From Cloeon dipterum (taxonomy: Eukaryota; Arthropoda; Insecta; Ephemeroptera; Baetidae): DNA of 64,000 nt. Both the position numbers and the translations under genes were made by a program. Below, piece after piece: positions 38,001 through 47,500 of the stretch. Numbering within the stretch: the stretch's first letter is position 1; each line of letters opens with the position of its first letter. Below the pieces are notes generated by a model. It was not told the DNA's origin, searched no databases, and saw nothing but the letters and a program-made list of their open reading frames with translations. Location of the stretch: positions 14,748,886-14,812,885 of the forward strand of contig NC_088789.1 in NCBI RefSeq assembly GCF_949628265.1, written 5' to 3'.

Positions 38001-41000
38001 TGAAACTTAAAATGCTTTTTTCTTCAAAAAGTTGATTTTCAGGTCATGACTGTAACAATAAACCTTTCTCAATTTATAAGCCGTTCCATAACTAAATTAT
38101 GCTACTCATTTTTTCTCAATATCAAACAAAAATGAAACAATTGTTTACGCTGTTGCAGGCTGCTTCCGCCGTTTGTTTTCTGGCAAAAAGGTGGCCCCTC
38201 ACTCGATTAGACGTTCAATGCCAGTTCGCTCAGTCCAGGAGTGTGAGCATGCTTGTTTGGGAGAAAAACAATTTTTGTGCGAAGGTTTCAATTTAAGGTA
38301 AATATTTCACGTTTATTAATTTTTTGACTCTGAATTTCTAAAAATATCCAGAGTTGACAACCACGGTTTCGGGCGCGGGAGTTGTGAGCTGACCGACGTG
38401 ACCTCCAACAAACTCGGCGACAGTCTTTTGAAAAATTTCGTTGACGACTACGAATTCAGCTTCTACGAGAGACAGGGTGGCTCCCCGCAATGCGGCCCAG
38501 CTTCCTCTTCGTCCCACGGTGGTGGCAACTCTTACTCTGGCACCGCAACGTTTGTGCCCTCTCAGGGTCCTCCTGGCGGATACAACAATGGCAACGGTTT
38601 CCCCCCGAATCAACGCCCACCGTCGTATCCGTTTGGGCAACCTCCTGGCAAACCGCAAGGTCCTTATGGCAGACCAGGGCAGGGCAATTATGGTCCTGGA
38701 CCTGGGTCAAATAATTTCGGACCGCGACCCCAAGGACCTGGACCAAATAATTACGGGCCTGGACCAAACAGTTTCGGACCTGGACCAAATAATAATTTCG
38801 GGTCTGGACCTAACAGTTATGGACCGGGACCTAACAATTTCGGACCTGGACCAAACAGACCAGGACCCAGCAACTTTGGCCCGGGCCCAAATAGCTACCT
38901 CCCTGGAAACAATTTCGTTGAGAACCCCTACAGAAATAGTGGTGGAGGTGGTAACTGGCAGCAATTCTCTTCATCATCGTATGGAAACAACCGGCCTCAT
39001 GAGCAGGTAATACTCTTCAATTGTACCAATTATTTTCATTTTATACTAATATTTTCCATCATTTTTTATTTCAGGGTCCAATTAGTCCTGGATCAAACTA
39101 TAACCAGGGGCAAGGAGGGTGGAACAATAATCAAAATACTGTAGGTTTTTACGGGCCGGCTGGTAATAACTATGGAGGAAACGGAGGCAATTTCAACAGA
39201 CCGCTGCCTCCGCCACCACCTCCACCTGGCTATGGTCCAAACAGGCCCCCTCCCAATGGCCCACCAATAAGTGGTCCTTGGAACTCTAATGATGGTAATT
39301 TTCATTTTTATTGATTTTGTTATTTATACTAAATTAAGAACAGGATCAAATAAAAAGTTTCAAATTATAAAAACTGCATGAATTTAAATTCAAATCATAC
39401 ACATTCCTCGTTTTAATGCACACAATTGTACATAATTTCACCAGACGAGTGTTTCGCGAGGGTTTGGAGCGGCCAGCGCCTTGACAAGCTGGCCATCAGA
39501 GGTTCATCCAGCCATCCTTCGATGGGAGGCTGCCAGCTCGAATGCTTGCAAGCCAAAGACTTTGTATGCCGCGCCTACAGCTATCGCCACGGGCCCCCTG
39601 GATCCCCTGGCGACTCGTGCATTCTGTCCGACCGGCCGATGCCAGAGTTACATCCGCGAGAGGGCCTCGTGCCAGACAACGATTTTGAAACCTATGAGCG
39701 AATCCTGAGCGGAAGAGGGTGCGAACACATTGCCCCTTTCCCTTCGTCCACCCCTTGGCAAGTGCCAGTGCCCACCCCTGGAGAGTCTCCTATAAAGGGC
39801 GGAAACGACAATGACCCGCTGCCACCCCTGCTGGCTACGCAGCTGCCTGGAGTTCAGGACAGGCCAAATTCGCTATCGCAAACGGCACAAGGTGAGATCC
39901 TGCGGAGTAAGAAATAAGAATAGAAAATTCACAAAGCTATAGTAGTCAGAAATAGTTCAAGATGAAACGTAACGATGTTGCGTAATACTAATGATATAAT
40001 ATGTATTATGATGGGAGCAGACGCAAAAAGGTTATACATTATGAGAGAGAACACACCGGAAGAAAAATAAACTTGTAATCACATTATACATTTTTTTAGA
40101 TTGTTACGCCGAATACTGGCCATCCGCGCGTCTCTCGCCTAACGTCGTCACGGTGGCCACACACGCGCCTACTCTGACCGAGTGCTTATCAAGATGTACC
40201 AATTCGCAGCAAAAATGGAAAACGCCATGCCGATCCCTGGCTTACAGGCGAGTCTCAATGCAATAAATCATTTCAATTGAGGAAACTTAATAACGAAAAT
40301 GAGCTAATTCTAACTATTTTGTGGAAAAAAATCTCAAAATCTTGCCTGTATCTTAGACATGGAGTTCATGACCACAATTGTCTTTTGAGCGAGCTTGCTC
40401 AGAGGGATCTGCGACCAAACTCTGATTTCGTGCACGATGAAGACAAGTCCATTGGAGATGGCTGGCGATTGATGGCCTGGGACTGGTCGGACGAGCGCTG
40501 TCGAGTTCCAGGTTACGGAGGTTCGACCAGTTTGAATACTTGGGATGGTATTACAAAGAAAGCATCAATAACAACTAGTAAACTGACACTGTTAAACTCT
40601 TAAGCAGATAGGGACAAAAACAATTGGAACCAGAGACCTGCAGGGGGCTATGGCAGCACCGCGCCACCATCCAGCTTCAGCACCAGTTTTGGCGGAGGAT
40701 CCGGCTACGGCGGCTCCAGTATTCCCCCACCGCCACCCACCTACAGCACTGGTAGCAGCTACTTTGGCAGCAACCAACTTGGCGGCTCCGGCGGGGACGC
40801 AATGGCGTTTACCGTCAGCGGCAAGCCATGCGCGGCAGGGCACGTGTGCACCATGAACCCTGGCGCGGAGTTCTGGTCGTGTCCCTTGGACTCAAACCAC
40901 GGGAAGGACTGGGATTACTGCTGCAGCCCCACCCACAGGTGCGGATACTCGGAAGGAATGCAAATGCCATGGTGAGTTTTGTAACTGAAATAAATAGTTG

Positions 41001-41460
41001 CAGTTTGTCTTTAACAAATAATACTTCCAGGTGTTACGTTGGACTGTCCAAGCTGCAGTGGAGACCTTGCAGCGAAAGGTATTGGCCGTACCAAAACAGC
41101 AGAATGGACGACCGGGAGGGACGTTTCCTGCCGGTTGCCTATCTCCATAAATCAGGGCCGCCGGGCTCTGAGGAATTGCATACAAACAGAAACCAAACGA
41201 CACTGAATGCCTCTCACAGTGATAACGTGACGTAAGCCGTTTAAAGATTCTAATTGGAACAGTGCAAGATTTAATATTTCAGGTACGAAAGAATAAATGA
41301 GAGGTGGCCGCAACAAAATGAAACGCTAATTTCATCGGCAACCAACAGCACAGAACAAACATCAACCACGACAGCAAAGACAACTGAGGCCAACAAAGAC
41401 CAAGATGACTCCATGGAAATGATTCCTGTTAATTTGACAGTTGTAGAGGCTGAAATTTAA
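26043..41460 (+). CDS. Secreted multi-PAN/apple-domain protein, long isoform
   Basis: Exons: 26043-26202, 30092-30221, 31945-32234, 38159-38297, 38352-39006, 39075-39294, 39445-39891, 40100-40247, 40357-40547, 40608-40971, 41031-41231, 41283-41460. Phases are continuous; product 1040 residues. A signal peptide (MLLPLLLLLAAPVRG) is followed by PAN1 (56-148), PAN2 (195-287), a Gly/Pro/Asn/Ser-rich linker (288-531), PAN3 (534-624), PAN4 (682-778), a Gly/Ser/Pro linker, and a Cys-rich domain at about 830-935 with DYCCSPTHRCGY and PWCYVG. The Thr/Asn-rich tail has several NxS/T sites. No transmembrane segment is seen, so secretion is expected. PAN domains bind protein or carbohydrate; the partner is unknown. 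An apical matrix or cuticle role is plausible but only inferred. The intron after 40247 must be GC-AG. Joining exon 32234 to 38159 rests on phase and domain completeness across a 5.9-kb intron. Confidence 0.78.
26203..30091. other. First intron of the PAN-protein gene
   Basis: A 3.9-kb intron. It is AT-rich except for a CpG-rich stretch at about 28820-29290, which could be regulatory. No nested gene was recognised. Confidence 0.5.
32235..36355. other. Intron of the long PAN isoform and upstream region of the short one
   Basis: AT-rich noncoding sequence with a SINE-like copy at 35177-35540 and a less AT-rich patch at 34200-34500. No additional exon could be placed. Confidence 0.45.
35177..35540 (+). 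mobile_element. SINE-like element, nearly full-length divergent copy
   Basis: Starts CCCGTTGGCTGGCATTGCTG, matching the head of the 62.8-kb copy, and continues through TCAGAGATGG, AAAAAGTGGTTAG, CACTTGCTGG, GACAAATGTCTGGCGTTTCAAT and GTTATTGGGACC. After that it has a different tail (GGTGAGCTCATAGCCCACGG) from the 25.3- and 62.8-kb copies. It carries many substitutions, so it is older. It lies in an intron of the PAN-protein gene. Confidence 0.65.
36356..41460 (+). CDS. Secreted multi-PAN protein, short isoform with its own signal-peptide exon
   Basis: An ATG exon at 36356-36491 encodes 45 residues beginning MLEKQIFSLLVLVLLVLG, a textbook signal peptide, followed by a basic, Asn-containing stretch ending EEADQ. 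It ends with a perfect donor (GTAAGT) in phase 1, the phase required by the PAN2 exon at 38159. The predicted isoform is 892 residues and lacks PAN1. The join makes Cys-Cys-Phe at the start of PAN2, whereas the long form has Gly-Cys-Phe; both keep the domain's first Cys. An alternative is that the two signal exons mark separate genes, but no terminal exon for the upstream set is apparent before 36356. Confidence 0.6.
36492..38158. other. Intron before the PAN2 exon
   Basis: AT-rich and without a recognised exon. An open frame at 37095-37463 has no family resemblance and no matching splice sites. Confidence 0.45.
38680..38905 (+). repeat. Coding Gly-Pro-Asn tandem repeat
   Basis: About nine imperfect units of GPGPNNFGPGPN or GPGPNSYGPG type are encoded back to back in one exon of the PAN-protein gene. 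At DNA level the recurring unit is a variant of GGACCTGGACCAAATAATTTC. The segment is predicted to be disordered. Such repeats commonly vary in length between alleles. Confidence 0.8.
40248..40356 (+). other. GC-AG intron in the PAN-protein gene
   Basis: The PAN4 reading frame runs SLAYR across this 109-bp gap only if the donor is AG|GCGAGT and the acceptor is CTTAG. Using the next GT (after AGGCGA) puts the following exon in a frame with an immediate stop. The GC donor otherwise matches the consensus closely, as is usual for GC-AG introns. Confidence 0.7.
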
Positions 41461-41675
41461 GCATATTGCTTATTGGACTCTTCATTAGTGTAGTTTGTTT
41501 AATTTTAAGATAAAATTGGAGAAACATGTTCCAAATTACTGCAAATGTAATTGCGAGCATTTCTTAAAGAGGCGGTAGAAGGATTCAACTTTCAAGCAAG
41601 AAAGTTCTCTCCATCACAATCTCTGTACAAACATGCAAGATGAAAGACTAGTTTCTCTTATGTATTTATGACAAA

Positions 41676-41681
41676 AATAAA
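41676..41681 (+). terminator. Poly(A) signal of the PAN-protein gene
   Basis: AATAAA 215 bases after the stop codon. It faces the ING poly(A) signal less than 100 bases away. Confidence 0.6.
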
Positions 41682-41765
41682 TTTATCCAATAAGCTTGCG
41701 CCAGTTTTTTAGTTGAAAATGAAAAATCGTTACATTTTTTTACATATTTGTATTATAGAAAACGC

Positions 41766-41771
41766 TTTATT
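41766..41771 (-). terminator. Poly(A) signal of the ING gene
   Basis: TTTATT on the plus strand reads AATAAA on the minus strand, 43 bases after the ING stop codon. Confidence 0.65.
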
Positions 41772-41813
41772 ACCTATTTACAACAACTATCCAATCCCAG
41801 GAGAGCAAACCAA

Positions 41814-43688
41814 TTATGCCTTTTCTTCCTTCTCCTTGTTATATCGCTCAAGTTCCTTCAGAAATTGCGCCTTAGGCTTCATGATGTTGGGACGGTCACC
41901 CCTGCAGCGGGGACAGAACCACTTGCCCTTTGGCTTCAAGCTCAATGAGACGCATGAAAAATGGAACCACTCTATGGGGCAGAGATCGTTGTCACAGCAG
42001 ATCATCTCTCCGTAAGATATTTGGTCACACAAGCAATAAGTAGGCTCATCAGGATCAATCGGCAACTCCTGCAACAAATTAATCAAGAAAGAATGTGTAA
42101 AATAGCTTTCCTCAAAGAATATATTGAAGGAATATTTATCAACACAATTCAAACAATTGGGAGCCAAGGACTGTGAGTTGAAAGCTACTTTGAATAATCC
42201 CTCAAGACGCAAATTTTTAAAAACGTTTAATTCAAAAGGATTTGGAAACCCATTGACATAAGTAAAATATTAATTTACGCTTAAAAGCAAAAAAAATGGT
42301 GATAAATATTTATAACAAGGTGATCTGCACTGCTGAAGATGAAAAATATTTATCAACTTAAGAGCTCTTTTTTAAAAACAAGAATGCAAGACTGTAAAAT
42401 TCAGAATTGCAATTCCTTCGCATTGACAAGGAAACTTTTACACTTTGACGCTTCAGTTGTTGGTGAAATTATTGAGATAGTGTAGAGTTCAACAAGTTAT
42501 GAGATATCAACAGGGGACAATTTTTGATGGGACATATTTTTTTGAGCTACCTAGAAATGTCCCTAGACTATTGTTGGGAAATCTGCTAATGACTCATTAA
42601 CAGTTTGATACAATGTTTCAAAAATGTCTGATCTTATTATAAAGTCATGTAGCTACACAAATTCAATGGTTTTGCCAAAACCTAAAACTTTGAACTCCAA
42701 GATTTTCCTTGTTAAACATAAATTTAATTTATAAATTGCAATTAAATATCAAGTAGGGATTTACCTGAGGCGAATCATCCTGCTGGTGCTGTCTCTTGGA
42801 CTGCTTCTGATCTTTCTCTTGCTTTACCTTTCTCTTCTTCTTTTTCGTCGGTTTCCGTTGGTTGTTGCTAGCAGTGCTGGAATTACCAGCAGAGCTAGAT
42901 TTTACATTCTCTGTCATGGACGAATTTCCTCTTGTTTCCACGTTCCTCTCACTAACGGCAGTTGATTGCTGCAAGTCCATGTAATGCTAAAATGAATCCC
43001 ATGCTCTCCATGTCGAATCAAAGCTTACCTGAATTGCAATACTATAGCTTTCATCAGCAATCTCTACTCGCGATCTTCTAGCTCGCTTTGACTGTCTCTC
43101 GTTATTATTACTTGAGTTTGCAGTGGCTGCTGAAGAAACGTTTGAGTTGCTCGAATAACTTGACTGCTCCCTGGGCCCACTTGGCAGTTCTTTGCTGCTT
43201 GGTTCAGTATTTTCTTGGTCTTTTCCAAAGTCTAACACATACGATTCATTTAATATTTTTTAGATTACAATGAATTTTGTACAATTTACCCAAATTTTTG
43301 TAGTCCGTTTCAAGGAGGCGGGCTTGATTCTCAATGAGATCTTGCAGTATATTCACTGCTTGGAGCTTCTCGTCACCAATTTCCTGAGCTTTTATCAAGA
43401 CTTGCTGCATGTGGTTATGAAGTCGCCTAAAAGTCCCACTTTCCTGCTCTTTTTTAAAATCCTCTGTGGCCTGGCTGAGCGTGTCAGCATATCCTGTGGA
43501 GGGATAAAGCTTAGTAATATACAAATTATTCTACGATCATTAGATCTTTTACCTTGATATATGGCATCCAACTCGCGTAAACGGGACAGTTGACGTTGCA
43601 GGTCGTCAGGCAGGTTTTCAAGACAGTCAAGGTAATTTTCAACGTATGTGGCGGAGTAAAGCGCTTCAGCTGCAGCTTGGTTTAACAT
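41814..43688 (-). CDS. Ing1: ING1/ING2-type inhibitor of growth protein (PHD-finger histone reader)
   Basis: Exons on the minus strand: 43688-43553, 43493-43290, 43231-43029, 42986-42765, 42068-41814; phases 1,1,0,0; product 339 residues. ING proteins are subunits of histone acetylase or deacetylase complexes; ING1/2 bring Sin3-HDAC to H3K4me3. The N-terminal helical ING domain covers about residues 1-115 ([20 protein letters not shown], then [13 protein letters not shown]). A Ser/Asn-rich middle region follows, with basic clusters SKRARRSR and KKKKRKVK, the latter an SV40-type nuclear signal. The C-terminal PHD finger has all eight zinc ligands from YCLC to CPRCRGD, with [11 protein letters not shown] between. 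A polybasic tail ([19 protein letters not shown]) matches the ING1/2 phosphoinositide-binding region. The usual MIGCDN of the finger reads MICCDN here. An acceptor just upstream of the ATG suggests a spliced 5' UTR. Confidence 0.9.
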
Positions 43689-44589
43689 TTTAGCGGCAAA
43701 AACTCATCAACCTAAAAATAAATTAGCATTTTCAGGGCAAGAAATGAAAAATTCTATCAGCTCTCATTAAACTGATCGTAATATATAAAAGCTCTCTCTC
43801 CCTTCCGTTAGAAATTAAGTTTTTGAGCAATTCTATTATTAGATAAACCCTTAACACTGATATGATACAAATTTTTTGGCTTCTATTTTGAATTTGTGAG
43901 AACCCGGAATCTACATAGATCAAAATCCAAACCCCAAGACTCACGATCAGAGCATTTAGAAGTATTTTGGCACTAAACAGATGCGAACTGATGACTATGA
44001 ATACAAAGTGTACGACTTCGAAGCGCGTTGTTTCAGAGGCAAGCGACAAGCTGTTGTTTTATAGACTTGTTTTCCTTTCACGCTCATTCATGTCTCTCGA
44101 GCCCCCTTGGAGACCATTATGCCAACATAATAAAACTATCGCCAAACATAGAACTGTCACAAAAATCCATTTAGTGCTGTAAAAAGCTCCAAAAGAAATT
44201 AAAATTATTTTAAAACATATTGGAGAGGGACAAAAATATTATTTTTGTTAAGGGATATCACTTACAGAGGAACAAAACAAGTATTATTGTTGTTGGCAAC
44301 CATGCTATACTATAAACAAAAAGGAGACTCCCCATTTCGTTCCTGCACTTCTCATCTCGAAGAAGCAGCTGATGCTGATGGCAATTCCTTCAGTTCATTC
44401 AGTTTTTATTTATACATCCCTACATCCTCGTTTTGAAGTCATCAGCAAAGGTCATTCGATGTTTTGCAGGTACTGCAAGGTCTCTTTCCTGATAACTGCC
44501 ACAGAGATGTGTGCATAGAGCAATTCGGAGAGTGTGAGACGCCGATCAAACCACTCAAATCTCGCCGCCCCACCTGATCTGCTGGCAAA
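43689..44589. promoter_or_regulatory. Divergent promoter region between ING and zizimin
   Basis: The two start codons lie 900 bases apart, head to head. The stretch holds the ING 5' UTR (with an acceptor at about 43710), probably its first intron, and the promoters of both genes. No TATA box is convincing on either side. Confidence 0.4.
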
Positions 44590-47500
44590 ATGAGCGAGAG
44601 AAAATTCGCAAAAGCCCTGCGGAAGCCAGGCATGGCTGCCCATTTACGGGAAACAATGTCTCAGGTTGTGCGGGAAACTTCATCACATGTAAGTTGGAAA
44701 TAAATCGCTTTCTATCAACTTCCACTTCCCACACTGCGCTACACCTACCCAATTATTTAACACTCACACACTACAAAATCTGGTATTCTCTTTTAAGGTC
44801 CCTGCACCTGAGATTGTGACACCGATTGAATATGAAGCCTTTATATTGAAAAACAAAACTTTACTTCAAAACGACCCGCAGAGAGAGCTTCTTTTATACC
44901 CATCAGACGATGTTTCGGTAATAGAGGAAGTAGTAAAACTTTATTGCTTGTAAAAACAAGAATCTCTTTGTTGTTTATCCAGCAAGTTATACTGCCTCGC
45001 AAATTTCGAACGGTGCTGCCTCCTCTGCCAGGGTGTGTGGTTGCGGGAGAAGATCAACTTTCAAAACTGGCTCAAAGCCCTTTGCTAGCGAGGGAGTCTC
45101 TTCGGAGCTATAACACCAATTGGAACCTTGTTCACTACAAGTACAGCAGTTTTGGCGGAACTTATCATGATTTGCCAAAGTGTGTTTCGCTCTTGTTTGT
45201 TGATATTAGTTATTAGGATATAATTTTTTATTCAGGACACCAAAACCTGAGGAGCTGAGAGAGGAAATTTACGAGATTGACGCCGATATTGATGCTAGTG
45301 ATGAGGTTATTATGATTACAATAAGACAACAGGCTGTTTCACTTCATAATCTGCTGAAATTTCAGTCTTCAGATAGATCTGTGGATATTACAAAGCAAGG
45401 AATTCTACTGAAGGGACCTGAGAGTGGCCAGGAAAGGATATTTGTTAATTTGGCCTCAAAAACGTTCAAAAGGCGTTACTGCTATTTAAAGTAAGTTCTG
45501 ATTGCTCCACATAACTTTATATTGGTGATAATTGTTTTTATATCCAGAAAAGAGGTAGATGGAACCTACATTCTTGAAATGCAAAAACCTGAAAAGAGAG
45601 GAGAACCAAAGAGTGATTTTGTAATGGACTTTTGCACAGAAGTAGTCAAGGTTTGCATTTCTAATAACTTCTAGATGCACAAAACACATTTTAATTCTGT
45701 CATTGTTTAAATAGAACCCAAAGCGCGGGCGGCACGCCTTTGAACTCAAATTCGTGGGGAGCAGTTCTGGCAGTAGCTCCAAGGTTGTCTGTTTTGCTGC
45801 TGAAACTGAAGCCGAGATGAATGACTGGGTGGCTGCCTTGAGCTTAATAGTGGCGCAAAATAAACAAAACGAAGATAAAAAGTCCTCAGAGAGAGGTATT
45901 TATTTGTTTGTTTGCGTTTTATCAGGCTTAATACAACAAGGTTTAACACTCTAGAGTCTATATCTTCACCGGCTGCTCACGCCTTTTCATTTGGAACCTT
46001 GAAGGGCTTGGAAAACAGCATGATACCAGAGCTGGTCAGATACTCCCGCGAGACAGACTCTTCAATTGCAACAGCGAGGCAAGATAACCGCAGAAGGTTG
46101 TTTGCCGTCTGTCCGCATTTGCCAGAATCTGTAAGAGAGATCACAACTTCAATGATATCAAAAATCTCAACCTAAACAATAGGTAGCCAAAAAGGAGTCA
46201 CTGGAGGCCACTGTCGAGCCATATAGGGAGCACTTTGGATTGAGACTTATGGTCAAGTGCGTGGGCTTTTCTCTCAAGCTTCACTCCCACGTTGGAGATG
46301 ACAATGTTTCACAAGTAAATTTTCCTTCCCTTTACATGCAACCAATCAAGCTTCTCCTTTTCTAGATTGAGCCATACTTTCTCATCTTGGCTATTTTTGA
46401 CGCCAGAGATAATAGAAAGTTGACTGAAAACATTCAATTTGATGTCAACACAGATGAAGCCAAAGCAATGCTGGCGGAAGCCATTTCTGATAGTGAGGAA
46501 AATGGCACCAAAGAAAATGGGGTAGAGGCTTCCTACCCTCCAGAATGGAGTAGCATTCCTCACAAGTACTTGAACAACTTACGCCAGGTACTAGGGTTTA
46601 ATTCTTACAGCATAGACTAATGTTGGTTTGTAAAGGCCATAGTGAGTGTCAGCAATCCTCACCCTGAGGTCTACCTAGTGTTGAGGGTGGAAAAGGTTCT
46701 TCAAGGAGCAATCAACCAAAGCACAGAGCCATACATCCGACCCGGAAGGGACTGCAAAATTGCTCAAAAAGCTCACAAAACTGCAAAGATCTGCTGCCAA
46801 AGGTTAGTTTCTCTTCACAATTAGGGCTGTCACCAATCTCATTTGACAGGCTGGGAAAGTACCGCATGCCGTTTGCTTGGGCCGCTCGACCACTCTTCAG
46901 ACATACTAGTGGCCAACTCGACATGTCTGCACAGTTTTCTCCTCTGTATAGACAGGAGCCCAATAAACTTAATGACGAGGAGCTTCTGAAGATGCTGCAA
47001 GACTTCAAAAAGTAACTTTTCAGAATCTTTCTGATTTGAAATTTTATTAAATGCTTGAATTTAGGCCTGATAAAATGAGCAGACTCACAACCATTCCTGC
47101 TTCCATCAACATCAGCGTCACCTTCATAACAGATCCACCTGAAAGTAGGTTTTACGCTTTTCTCATAGGAGTATCGTAGCATCAGCTCTGTTTGTTCAAT
47201 CCATAGATTCGTTGACTACATCCTTAGTGCCCATTAAGCCATTCAATCCCTCATCTGAAATCATGGCTTCTACGGAAGTTGCTGAGTTTGAGAACCATTT
47301 AGCCGTGGAGAATCCAGGCCGGCAGCCCTACTCAGTCCCCTGTCACCACCTTTATGTATACCCCAAGCAGTTGTGCTTTGAAGCGCAGAAAATATTTGCC
47401 AAAGCCAGAAATCTAGCTTGTGTGGTCGAGCTCCGTGACTCTGACGCTGAGGATGCAAAAGCCATAAAAGTATTGCAGCCACTTGCGATCGGCAGACCCT

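Noticed and set aside
38441-39010. Long alternative frames on both strands over the Gly-Pro-Asn exon
   Set aside because: They are shadow frames of a low-complexity coding repeat; the PAN frame is supported by splice phases and domains.
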